A stretch of 64,000 nt of DNA from UBA8199 sp964507045 (GTDB taxonomy: Bacteria > Verrucomicrobiota > Verrucomicrobiia > Limisphaerales > UBA8199). The stretch's first letter is position 1. Every line of letters starts with the position of its first letter. The translations under genes were made by a program, and so were the position numbers. The notes under the pieces are model-generated. The model saw only the letters and a list, made by a program, of their open reading frames with translations, searched no databases and was not told the origin of the DNA. The stretch lies in the NCBI GenBank assembly GCA_964507045.1, contig CAZDOO010000006.1, forward strand, positions 1-64,000. Direction: 5' to 3'. Shown here one piece after another: positions 7,075 to 15,688 of this stretch.

Positions 7075-8166
7075 TTACCAGCGCTCGACCCGTTTCAAGA
7101 TGTCCTGTTCCTCACCTTCACGAACCCCCAGACAGAGGAACACGCCTTCCGGGGGGAGCCGGTCCATAAACTCGTCCAACTCCTCCGTTGGGACATCCAC
7201 CAGCACCGACTTTCCCGCGGCGAGGATGCGCTTGAGCAGTGGAATCCATTGCAGGATCGGCCAATCCGCTGCCAGTCCCTGCACCCATTGAATCGCCTGG
7301 ACCTCGGGCTGCTCCAGAATGACGTCCAGATGCCGGGCGACCTCCTTGCCATCTACGTGGTAGATGGCGCGGTCCATCCCCGTCAACTCACGCCGCAATT
7401 GCGGCAGTGAGAACTGCTTGAAGTGCCGCGTGGAAATCATCGCCGCCACGTCACAGCTCGGGATATGGAACCGGCCGGGACAGGGGAGATTCAGCCAGGT
7501 TACCGACGGTTGCCCCCGTTCCCTGAGCATGGAGTCGAGGTGGTCGAAGATGCGGTGGAAGTCCTTAACCGAGAGTTCCACCAAGGGCTCCAGCTTCTCC
7601 GGCGCGCTGGCCATGTCGAGGAACAGGTCGTCCATCCCGCGCCACGCCGCGATGCAGTCGAGGCTGGGATGCAGGTCCGTGTAGCCGACCCAGTAGCGGT
7701 CGCCGCTCGCGTCCAGCGCCGCATGAGTCAACTCCTCCAGCTTCTTGAAATAACGGCTGGCAAAGGGATCATGCTGCAACACCGACAGGTCGTCGAGGCA
7801 CTGGAGCACAGGCTCATACCACGATGTAACCTCCGCGAACTGGAGTTGTCCCGCGTAGAACGCCGAATAGACGCTGGGGCCCAGGTTCGGCACAAACACC
7901 GGGAAGGTCTCGGCGTGGAAGACCTTTCCCGCGATGGATTGCTCGAAGCTCTCGACTTGGTAGGCCGTATCAAACCAGCGGGCCTCAAGCGAATCCCACC
8001 GCGAGGTATCCAAAGGCTCGCCGCTCTCGAACTGCGCGTTGTGTTTGTAGAAGCGCACCGGGGCGCGGTCAATCACCTCCTGGTGGAACCACGCCTCAAT
8101 CCGATCCATGCAAGAGCTGAAATCAGGCTTGGTGGCCAAGGCCTGGATGGTCGTGCGCGTAGACAT
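7075..8166 (-). CDS. Uroporphyrinogen decarboxylase-like (URO-D superfamily) protein
   Basis: 363-residue soluble protein resembling the URO-D/cobalamin-independent methyltransferase superfamily proteins found next to sugar genes in Verrucomicrobia and Planctomycetes. The C-terminal half has a TIM-barrel-like pattern, including IYHVDGKEVARHLDVILEQ and AIQWVQGLA. True HemE signatures are not obvious, so heme synthesis is unlikely. It is probably in one transcript with the downstream MFS transporter and divergent from the secreted glycosidase at 8228. The true activity is unknown; a role in processing or methylating a carbohydrate-derived compound is a guess from context. Confidence 0.6.
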   Translation of the reverse strand: MSTRTTIQALATKPDFSSCMDRIEAWFHQEVIDRAPVRFYKHNAQFESGEPLDTSRWDSLEARWFDTAYQVESFEQSIAGKVFHAETFPVFVPNLGPSVYSAFYAGQLQFAEVTSWYEPVLQCLDDLSVLQHDPFASRYFKKLEELTHAALDASGDRYWVGYTDLHPSLDCIAAWRGMDDLFLDMASAPEKLEPLVELSVKDFHRIFDHLDSMLRERGQPSVTWLNLPCPGRFHIPSCDVAAMISTRHFKQFSLPQLRRELTGMDRAIYHVDGKEVARHLDVILEQPEVQAIQWVQGLAADWPILQWIPLLKRILAAGKSVLVDVPTEELDEFMDRLPPEGVFLCLGVREGEEQDILKRVERW

Positions 8167-8227
8167 CGCTGTTGCTGGCGTAGTTTCGGGCTTGCCTTGG
8201 CGAGGTCAATGCAATTTGATCCCCGCG

Positions 8228-10519
8228 ATGAAGAAATCCCTTCCCGCCGGCTTGCAGGTATATGCAGCGCTGACCTTTGTGCTGGCGATGGGCGGCCACA
8301 AGGCCGCAGCCTCCGAGGTGCTGGCGCCGCGAGTCACCGAATCGGGGGGCGTTGTGCGCGCTCAGGGTTCCGCCTACACCTGGGAGTGGACCCGCAAGAC
8401 GGACGTGTTTCAGATCACCGATGCCAAGGGCCGGCCCATGGTAAAGGGGAAGCTCCAGCCGGAGGTGATCGTCCAAAATGCCGCCGGATCGCGCCAGTCT
8501 CAACTAGGCCGGCTAATAGATTGCCAATGCAACTCCAATTCGGTCTGGGCCCGCTATACCAACCGAAACGACTCCGCCTCGCTAACCATCACGGTACGGT
8601 TCGAGCCCGCGGCAATATGGATCGAGCCCGTCAGCTACGCGAACGCCTCCAGCAACGACATTGTTGAGCTGCGCTATTTCTCCGAAACCGAAAAGCCCAA
8701 CCTGGCGTGTTATTACGCCGTCATCCCCGGCATCGAGGACTCGGCGGCGGTCAGCCCGGTCGTCGCCGGCCTCGTCAGATTGAACGTGACCAGTTGGCTG
8801 GGGCGGGGAGGGCCCCCCAGTTTGGGCATGCATCAGCAATGGGGCTTGCCGGTGCATTACTTCTGTGGTTTTGAACGCGGCGCCAAACCTCGGCATGCGG
8901 GTTCGTTAAAGGAAGGCCTATCCGATGCCTTTTGCCTGGGGCTGGCCGATCTTCCGGCCGGTGATCTTCATGTGCTGACTGCCAGTGGCGCGCACAGCCT
9001 CATTGTGAGCACGCGCAGCGACGTCTGGCATCACCTGCGGGGACCGCAGCCGCTGGCGCTCGGCGCGAAGCTCGTTTTTGCCTTCGGCCCTGATTTCCGC
9101 AGCGCCATCCGGTCATATTACGCGCGGCTGGTGGAGGCGGGCATTGTCGAGGTCCCTCGAAGGTCCCCGCGCAAGGAGGCCGCCATGGCCGCTCCGCAAT
9201 TCAACACCTGGGCCGAGCAAGTCGCGACGGACACGACCGGACGAAACCTGACCGAGAACGCCTTGATCGGGACCTATGACCGCATGCGGGCGCTGGGCAT
9301 GCGCCCGGGCATGTTCGTCATTGATGACCAATGGGAGGGCACCTATGGGAACCTGCAGCATTCCGTGGAGCGGCTGCCGGGTTTCGAGCAGTTCCTGAAG
9401 CGCGTGCGCGGGGACGGCTTGCGCGTGGGCTTGTGGGCGGCGTTCATGCGCTGCGAAAATCCCGCCGAGCTGGGGCTAACCCCGGCGAACATGTTGCGCG
9501 GCCTTGACGGCAAGCCGGTCCGGCGCGGGCGCTACTACCTGCTGGACTATACACAGCCCGAGGTGCAGGCCGGATTGCGCGAGCGCGCACGGCGCTTTAT
9601 CCGCCGTTACCAGCCGGACCTGGTCAAGTTCGATTTCGGGTATGAGATCCCATCCCTGGCAATGGCCGCCCCGCGGGACATGAACTTCGCCGGCGAGCGG
9701 ATGCTGCTCAAGGGCCTGGAGGTCGTGGTGGAAGCGATGCGCCAGGAAGACCCGGACATCGTGCTGATGTATTACAGCCTGTCGCCGCTGCTCACCAAGT
9801 ACATTGACCTGCACAGCCCGGACGACCTCTACGTCAACGCGGGCGAGTACGATCTCGAAGCCAACCGCCGTTTCTACTTCAGCAGCGTGCTGGCGGAGAT
9901 CGGCATGCCCACTTACGGCTCCGGCGGCTACGACTGGGAAACGATGCCGGCCATTTGGTTCGACTCGGCGCTCATCGGCACGCTGGGCTCCCTTCAACCG
10001 CTCGGCGCGGACGAGCGCGGCGCCACTGGCACCCCCGAGCGGATTGCGAAGTACAATGGCCTCTCGCACCTGTTGCGTTCGGCGTCCCAGTTCCGCATTG
10101 AAGTCCTCGGCGACCAGCCCGTCTTTGCCGCCACGCGCGCGGCGCATGCGACCTCCTGGGCCCGCTACGAGGGCGATAACCTGGTGGGCGTGGCCTTGCG
10201 CGACCGGGCTTGGCCGCAAGCAGGGATCGAGGCGACAGCGCCGATGGTGATCGCCGCGCGCGGAAAATGGGGGCTTCACAACGCCCCACAGCTCGGGCTC
10301 GTTCCCTTCGGCGCTGGCGAACTCAAACTCAAGCACGACGGCCCGAATGGTCGCTATCTCACCACCCGCCACCTCTTTGGTGGCGGCACTGACAGCAGCT
10401 ACGCTACTCTCGCAGATGGCCTATTGACACTGCCCTTTGCCGAGCAAACCGACGGCGGCAAACCGGTGGAATGGATTGCCATAGATCTCACCGCCGACAC
10501 CAGCGAGCGGGCCAGATAG
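8228..10519 (+). CDS. Secreted glycoside hydrolase, GH36/clan GH-D-like
   Basis: 763-residue protein with an N-terminal signal peptide (MKKSLPAGLQVYAALTFVLA, then a likely cleavage after KAAAS). An N-terminal beta-sandwich of about 320 residues precedes a TIM barrel like that of alpha-galactosidases: MFVIDDQWEGTYGN, then RVGLWAAFMRCENPAELG, LLDYTQPEVQAGL and LVKFDFGYE. The aspartate of KFDFG (about D469) sits where clan GH-D enzymes carry the nucleophile (usually KWD or KYD). It probably hydrolyses an alpha-linked sugar outside the cytoplasm. The ATG at 8228 is preferred over upstream in-frame starts because the signal peptide begins there. It is divergent from the UroD/MFS pair and may share the 60-base promoter region with it. 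Confidence 0.75.
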   Translation: MKKSLPAGLQVYAALTFVLAMGGHKAAASEVLAPRVTESGGVVRAQGSAYTWEWTRKTDVFQITDAKGRPMVKGKLQPEVIVQNAAGSRQSQLGRLIDCQCNSNSVWARYTNRNDSASLTITVRFEPAAIWIEPVSYANASSNDIVELRYFSETEKPNLACYYAVIPGIEDSAAVSPVVAGLVRLNVTSWLGRGGPPSLGMHQQWGLPVHYFCGFERGAKPRHAGSLKEGLSDAFCLGLADLPAGDLHVLTASGAHSLIVSTRSDVWHHLRGPQPLALGAKLVFAFGPDFRSAIRSYYARLVEAGIVEVPRRSPRKEAAMAAPQFNTWAEQVATDTTGRNLTENALIGTYDRMRALGMRPGMFVIDDQWEGTYGNLQHSVERLPGFEQFLKRVRGDGLRVGLWAAFMRCENPAELGLTPANMLRGLDGKPVRRGRYYLLDYTQPEVQAGLRERARRFIRRYQPDLVKFDFGYEIPSLAMAAPRDMNFAGERMLLKGLEVVVEAMRQEDPDIVLMYYSLSPLLTKYIDLHSPDDLYVNAGEYDLEANRRFYFSSVLAEIGMPTYGSGGYDWETMPAIWFDSALIGTLGSLQPLGADERGATGTPERIAKYNGLSHLLRSASQFRIEVLGDQPVFAATRAAHATSWARYEGDNLVGVALRDRAWPQAGIEATAPMVIAARGKWGLHNAPQLGLVPFGAGELKLKHDGPNGRYLTTRHLFGGGTDSSYATLADGLLTLPFAEQTDGGKPVEWIAIDLTADTSERAR

Positions 10520-10555
10520 GGATCGCGCTCCTGCCTCGAACCTGTGCCGTTGCGG

Positions 10556-13500
10556 CTACAGGCGCCGGCAACGAAAGAACTGCCGCGGGAAAGCGGTGAC
10601 ATCTACGTTGTAGGGACCGGCGTTCGTGGTAACCGGCGTCCAAGTTCCGGTGACGTTGGAAGCTGAGTCCAGGATGTTGGTGCCAACCCAGTTGAGAACC
10701 AAAGTGGTGGGGCCGCTCAGGGCGAAGGTTATTTGCGGCGGTGAGAACGTCACAGCGCCCTGCTGATGGAGTTTGTGGATATCGCTGCCGGCAGCCGCCG
10801 CCTCGCCTACCGCCACGCCCCCGTCGCTGAGAGCCGTGCTGAACAGCGCCACGTTGTCAATCAGCCCTTCATAGGTCCAGACTCCTGGCGCCGGCACGTT
10901 GGTCTGGGCATAATCCCCGATCAGCAGCGGGAACTTCGTTACTGCCAGCGGCCCCGACTGAGCATTCGTCGCTTGGAGGACGCCATCGTAATACAGGCGC
11001 ATCGTGAGGCCATCATACGTCCCGACAAGCTGATGATAAGTGCTCCCGACATCCTCCGGCGGGAAGGCCCAATAGAGGTCCACGCGGCCGCCGGTAGCCG
11101 TGACCACCATGAAGTCAAATGAGACGTTATCCAAAGCGACGTCGAGCAAGTATGGGCCCGGGGTGCTCCCGCCGTGCTTGCTCACAATGACGCCATGGGT
11201 GCCGAGCATATTCCACTGGATATCCGCGGCAAGCGTCAGGGCATTCGTGGGCGTGAGCAAGGGTGTATTGTCCACGCGGGCGACGTCATTCGCCGTGCTG
11301 GATACGCCGGCAGGGAAGAACAACGCATTATTTCCAGGCTGAACGGCCCCGCCGGTCATGCCTAGCGGACTGCCGTTCGTGGACCATTCCGGATCCTGGG
11401 TTGTATCCGAGGGACTGAGCCCCAGGTAGCCATTCAAGCCGTTCCCCGAGCGGTCGTGGATGATCTGGTCCGCGCCTTCGTCGAATTGCCAAAGGCCGAC
11501 CAGGGCATGACCAACGGTGCCGACCAGCAGCAGGGCTGGCGGGCTGGTCACGGAGAGGCTGGTCGAATCGGTGACGATCACGGTGTAACTGCCGGCATCC
11601 GCCAACTGGGCATTCGAGACCGTCCATTGGTTAGTGGTGGCGCCGGCAATGTTCGTGCCGTTGAGCTGCCACCGATAAGTGATCGGCGCCGCGCCACCGC
11701 TCACCCCGACATTGAAAGTGGCCGTGCCCCCCACGGCCACGGCGTGGCTAACCGGCCGGTTGGTAATAATCATGGGCGGCACAAACGCCGCGGCGCCATT
11801 GTGAAAGAGCTTGTAGATATCGCTGTCAGTCGCCGCCGCCTCGCCTACCCCCACGCCCCCGTCGCCGAGGGCCGTGCTGAACAGCGCGACATTATCAATC
11901 AGACCCTCGTACTCCCAGCCAGCGGTGGTGGCATTAAAATCCCCGAACAGCAAGGGCGCGCTCACTGCCTGAATGCCCCCCGACTGGGCAGCCGTTGCCT
12001 TGAGGACGCCATCGTAATAAAGACGCATCGTGAGGCCATCATACGTCCCGACGAGCTGATGGTAGCCATTACCGGCATCCCCGGTCGGAATGTCCCAGTC
12101 CAGGTTGACGCGTGTGCCGGACGCGTTGATCACCATGAACTCGAACTGGGTGGCAGTGGAGGTGATATCGAGCAGGTACGAGCCGCTGGTGCTCCCGCTG
12201 TGCTTGCTCACGATGACGCCGTAGGTCCCCATGTTGTCCCACTGGATATCCGCGGCAATCGTCAAGGCCGAAGCCGGCGTCAGCAAGGACGTGTTGTCCA
12301 CTCGGCCGTAGTCATCAGTCACCCCCGGGGGAAAAGACAGCGCATTGCCCCCTCCCGCACCGAGCGTGCTGCCGCTCGCGGACCACGTCGCATCATGGCT
12401 GGTATCCGAGGGGCTGGTCCCCAGGTAGCCATCCAGGCCGTTGCCCGAACTGTCGTGGAGAACCTGGTCGGCGCCCGCGTCGAATTGCCAAAGGCCGACC
12501 AGCTTGTGCCCGACTGTGCCGACCAGCAAGATGGCGGGAGGGCTGGTCGCCGTGAGACTGTTCGCGTCCGTGATGATCGCGGTGTAGCTGCCGGCATTCG
12601 TGGACTGGGCGTTCAAGACCGTCCATTGGTTGGTGGTGGCGCCGGAAATGTTCGTGCCGTTGAACTGCCACTGATAAGTAAGCGGTGCCCGGCCGCCGCT
12701 TACACCCACATTAAAAGATGCCGCGCCTCCGACCGCCACCGCCTGGCTGACCGGTGCGTTCGTGACGACCATCGCCGGCACGAACGCAATGGCCCCGCTG
12801 TGAAAGAGCTTGTAGATATCGCTGTCCGCAGTCGCGGCCTGGCCCACCGCCACTCCCCCGTCCCCGAGGGCGGTATCGAACAGCGCGCCGTTGTCAATAT
12901 AGCCAGCATATTCCCAGAGAGTGTTGTCGGCATTGTAGTTCCCGAACATCAACGGAGCCGTCACCACCCTGATCTTCCCCGTCTGCGTGGTGTTGGTCCG
13001 GAGGATGCCGTCGTAATACAGCTTCATAATCCCGGTGGCGCTGTCATACGTGCCGACCAGTTGATGCCAGGTGCCCGCATCGCCCGTCGGAATGGGCCAA
13101 TTCAGGTTGACGCGAGTGGGGGTCGTGTTGATCACTGTAAAGCTGTAATAGCCGTTCGCCGGCGTGATGCTGAGCATGTACGAGCCGCTGGTGCTCCCGC
13201 TGTGCTTGCACACCAAAACACCCTGGGGGAACGAGTCGGGATTGAAATCCACCGCCAGCGTCAGGGCATTGGTCGGCGCCAGCAAAGACGTATGGTCCAC
13301 TTGGGCGCGGATATTGGCAACACCGGGGGAAAAGTACAATGAATTGCCTCCTCCCGCCCCGAGCGTGCTACCGGATGCGGACCAGGCCGGATCACGAAGG
13401 GTATCCGAGACGCTCGTCCCAAGGTAGCCAGCCAAGCCGTTCACCGCGCTGCTGACCACCTGTCCCGTCCCTTCGCTAAACTGCCAAAAACCGACCAGCC

Positions 13501-13663
13501 CCGCCGCGGCAGGACTGGTGGTGGCCAGCAACGCAAGGGCCGCGATCCAGGCCAAGCGGCCCCGGAGTTTGTGAAGAGCCGCTGTCTGGCAAGCGGATGG
13601 CCAGGTTCGCTCACAATTGCCAAAGACAGAGACAAGCCGGGAAGAGAATTCCTTGTTTAGCAT
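10556..13663 (-). CDS. Secreted triple LamG/Ig-repeat protein
   Basis: 1035-residue exported protein. A signal peptide (GRLAWIAALALLATTSPAAA) is followed by three consecutive units of about 290 residues. Each unit has a LamG/concanavalin-like domain (GLVGFWQFSEGTGQVV; YHQLVGTYDGLTMRLYYDGV; YEGLIDNVALFSTALGDGG), and an Ig-like domain (FNVGVSGGRAPLTYQWQFNG) follows units 1 and 2. The C-terminus (TTLVLNWVGTN to PRQFFRCRRL) is the small beta domain common at the end of Verrucomicrobia exported proteins. The role is probably carbohydrate binding or adhesion at the cell surface; no catalytic motif is seen. The start at 13663 was chosen because the signal peptide follows, though no good Shine-Dalgarno is present. 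The three units are also similar at DNA level, so the copy number may vary between strains. Confidence 0.85.
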   Translation of the reverse strand: MLNKEFSSRLVSVFGNCERTWPSACQTAALHKLRGRLAWIAALALLATTSPAAAGLVGFWQFSEGTGQVVSSAVNGLAGYLGTSVSDTLRDPAWSASGSTLGAGGGNSLYFSPGVANIRAQVDHTSLLAPTNALTLAVDFNPDSFPQGVLVCKHSGSTSGSYMLSITPANGYYSFTVINTTPTRVNLNWPIPTGDAGTWHQLVGTYDSATGIMKLYYDGILRTNTTQTGKIRVVTAPLMFGNYNADNTLWEYAGYIDNGALFDTALGDGGVAVGQAATADSDIYKLFHSGAIAFVPAMVVTNAPVSQAVAVGGAASFNVGVSGGRAPLTYQWQFNGTNISGATTNQWTVLNAQSTNAGSYTAIITDANSLTATSPPAILLVGTVGHKLVGLWQFDAGADQVLHDSSGNGLDGYLGTSPSDTSHDATWSASGSTLGAGGGNALSFPPGVTDDYGRVDNTSLLTPASALTIAADIQWDNMGTYGVIVSKHSGSTSGSYLLDITSTATQFEFMVINASGTRVNLDWDIPTGDAGNGYHQLVGTYDGLTMRLYYDGVLKATAAQSGGIQAVSAPLLFGDFNATTAGWEYEGLIDNVALFSTALGDGGVGVGEAAATDSDIYKLFHNGAAAFVPPMIITNRPVSHAVAVGGTATFNVGVSGGAAPITYRWQLNGTNIAGATTNQWTVSNAQLADAGSYTVIVTDSTSLSVTSPPALLLVGTVGHALVGLWQFDEGADQIIHDRSGNGLNGYLGLSPSDTTQDPEWSTNGSPLGMTGGAVQPGNNALFFPAGVSSTANDVARVDNTPLLTPTNALTLAADIQWNMLGTHGVIVSKHGGSTPGPYLLDVALDNVSFDFMVVTATGGRVDLYWAFPPEDVGSTYHQLVGTYDGLTMRLYYDGVLQATNAQSGPLAVTKFPLLIGDYAQTNVPAPGVWTYEGLIDNVALFSTALSDGGVAVGEAAAAGSDIHKLHQQGAVTFSPPQITFALSGPTTLVLNWVGTNILDSASNVTGTWTPVTTNAGPYNVDVTAFPRQFFRCRRL

Positions 13664-14542
13664 ATATCTTATGGTCGTCGGATGCTGTTCTGCATCCATT
13701 TCCGCTTGAGACTAACACCGGCGCACCGTCCTGCAGAATACCCTGTCTGGGGGGGGACAAAAAGGAGCCCGGGGGCAGTGATACAACGCAAACACATTCG
13801 AATACTGAGCGTTGCAAAAACCCGGAAGGGGTGATGAACAAGTGAAACACCCCGGTGAATGGCTGCGCACAGCTTCTTGTCTGACTTCCAGCGCTGCCCG
13901 GCCCGGGGCTGCTTTGTGTCCAAGCAAAGTCCAAGCAACCGGGCGGATGGCAAGCAACCGACATTTCCGGTGGAAGAACAACGGCCCCGACCCAAACCAG
14001 AGCGAGCACAACACAAACTGGGCTCATCCCGGATTTCCGGAGAACGCCGACGAAATTTCGTCATCGGTTCGGCTCGGCAGCCACGAACCAGCAGGTTTCT
14101 GGGCGGGCGCCTCCCCCCTTTCCACTCCCTATACTCACCGTATACACACCGTATCCTCACCGTAGTACCTCTGCGAACTTTGCAGAGGTACTACGGTGAG
14201 GATACGGTGAGGATAGGGAGAGGAGAGCCTGAGGATAGGGTGTGGAAACGACGCGGAGACGGCAGGCGACAGGAAGCGCCGAGGGGACCGGCAGGAGTGA
14301 GGCTAAAGAACCATCCTTGTCTCAAAATGGGACAGGGCGCCCCATGCAGATCGGGAGACATCCCCTGCGGAGAAGCTAAATCAAGACCGGGTCATTCGCG
14401 GGTGTCGGGCATCTGCACCCGCACGGAGGATAGTAACGACCAAGGGGACTGGGCGTTCCCCGGAATTCCGTGATGAGCCACAGTATTTGGGGCTGGGCTG
14501 ATTCGCCGGTCCCTGACCAAGCGGCGCCGGCGAGACCCCCTG
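13664..14542. other. 879-base intergenic region with several palindromes
   Basis: No convincing gene was found on either strand. It holds an imperfect GGGGTG/CACCCC inverted repeat with a 14-base loop (13829-13854 approximately), the first 89-bp palindromic element (14134-14222), and a TGTCTC-N5-GGGACA inverted repeat (14318-14334) that resembles an enhancer site for a sigma-54 activator. It is the upstream region of the LamG gene and the downstream region of the REC-kinase gene. Confidence 0.5.
14134..14222. repeat. 89-bp palindromic element, copy 1 (11-bp units)
   Basis: Each arm is 44 bases around a central C (14178). The left arm divides exactly into 11-mers: CTCACCGTATA, CACACCGTATC, CTCACCGTAGT and ACCTCTGCGAA. 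The right arm is their reverse complement at 39 of 44 positions, with most mismatches in the outer unit. A pyrimidine-rich run (CCCCCCTTT, 14114-14122) flanks the left side. The same design recurs at 35656 and 51530. Confidence 0.9.
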
Positions 14543-15688
14543 CTACCTGGTCAGGGGCACGGTGCAAGTGACGCGCGCGCCGGGCGGATGGTTGCCCTCG
14601 ATCTCAAGCAACGCGCCGATGAGGTTGGCCCGGTAGTTCATGATTCGCAACCCCATGCCGGTGGCGGGCCCCTTTAGGTTGGGGAAAGGCACCCCATCGT
14701 TGTGGACCGACAAAATGATTCGGGAGGCGCTTTGGGTCAGATGGATGCCGACGCATTTAGCTTGACCATGCCGGATGGCATTAGTCACTGCCTCCTGCGC
14801 GATCTTGTATAACTGCCTGGTGACGTTTGGCCCCAGTGGGGGCAGCTTCCCGTTCGTTTCAAACTGGCAGGAGATCTTGAATATCTCTGAGGTTTGCGCC
14901 GCCAGCCGGCCGAGAGCTGCGGGCAAATCATCCTCCTTCAAATCCAGCGTGGCGAGGTCGCGGGCCAGATCGCGGGCATGGCTCATCGCCTGCTGGACGA
15001 GGGTGTGAATCCTGGTGGCGTCCGCTGACTCTCTGGCCCCCCGCCGGGCCAGCTTAAGCTCCAGCCCCTTGGTCATGAGCGCCAGGCCGGAGAGTTGCTG
15101 GCCAAGATCGTCGTGCAAGTCCAGGCCAATGCGCCGGCGTTCCTTTTCCGTGATCTCCAGCAGCTCGTATTCCAGGCGTTGGCGTTCGGCAATGGCGCTT
15201 TCGAGCCGGGTGTTGGCCGTCTTCAGTTCAGCGGTGCGCTGCTCGACGCGCTCTTCCAGCTCGCTATAAACCTGGCGCAAGGCTTCCTCCGCCCGGCGGC
15301 GCTCGCGCCGGACTTCGGCCTCGCGCAACTCCCGCGCCACCGCCGGGCCGAGCCGCGCCGGCTTGTCCTTCATCACGTAGTCGTGCGCCCCGGCTTTCAT
15401 GGCGGCCACCGCCGTCTCCTCGGTGATGTAGCCGGAGACGATGATGAACGGCAAGTCCAGCCCTTTTGCTTTCACCAAAGCCAGGGCGGCAACGCCGTCG
15501 AACCGCGGCAGCCGATAGTCGGCGATGACGAGATCCCACTCCTTCTGTTCCAGCGCGACGCGGAGGGCTTCGGCCGTTTCCACCCGGTGGCAGACGGGCG
15601 TGTAGCCGGCCCGCTGCAACTCGAGTTTCAGCAGGTCCGCGTCGTCGGCCGAATCCTCAACGAACAATACCCGGAGTGGCTGGTTCAT
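14543..15688 (-). CDS. Receiver domain-HisKA_3 histidine kinase (NarX/DegS-type)
   Basis: 381-residue soluble signalling protein. Residues 1-125 form a response-regulator receiver domain (VLFVEDSADDADLL; phospho-acceptor aspartate in LVIADYRLPR; lysine in YVMKDKPA). A coiled coil (about 135-185) leads to a HisKA_3 dimerisation domain with the histidine in GLDLHDDLGQQLSG and a HATPase domain (EAVTNAIRHGQA; ATGMGLRIMNYRANLIGA). The order REC then kinase suggests that a phosphoryl input controls kinase activity. No DNA-binding output domain is present and no partner regulator lies in the window. Its ATG overlaps the stop of the upstream kinase gene (ATGA), so the two are co-translated. Confidence 0.9.
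   Translation of the reverse strand: MNQPLRVLFVEDSADDADLLKLELQRAGYTPVCHRVETAEALRVALEQKEWDLVIADYRLPRFDGVAALALVKAKGLDLPFIIVSGYITEETAVAAMKAGAHDYVMKDKPARLGPAVARELREAEVRRERRRAEEALRQVYSELEERVEQRTAELKTANTRLESAIAERQRLEYELLEITEKERRRIGLDLHDDLGQQLSGLALMTKGLELKLARRGARESADATRIHTLVQQAMSHARDLARDLATLDLKEDDLPAALGRLAAQTSEIFKISCQFETNGKLPPLGPNVTRQLYKIAQEAVTNAIRHGQAKCVGIHLTQSASRIILSVHNDGVPFPNLKGPATGMGLRIMNYRANLIGALLEIEGNHPPGARVTCTVPLTR

Noticed and set aside
11456..13342. 628-codon plus-strand open frame across the LamG protein gene
   Set aside because: The minus strand encodes three well-defined LamG/Ig units. The plus frame repeats only because the LamG units repeat and has no recognisable domain.
14134..14222. 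Palindromic elements as simple rho-independent terminators
   Set aside because: Arms of 44 bases without U-tracts, an exact 11-bp unit structure and positions upstream of genes do not fit terminators.
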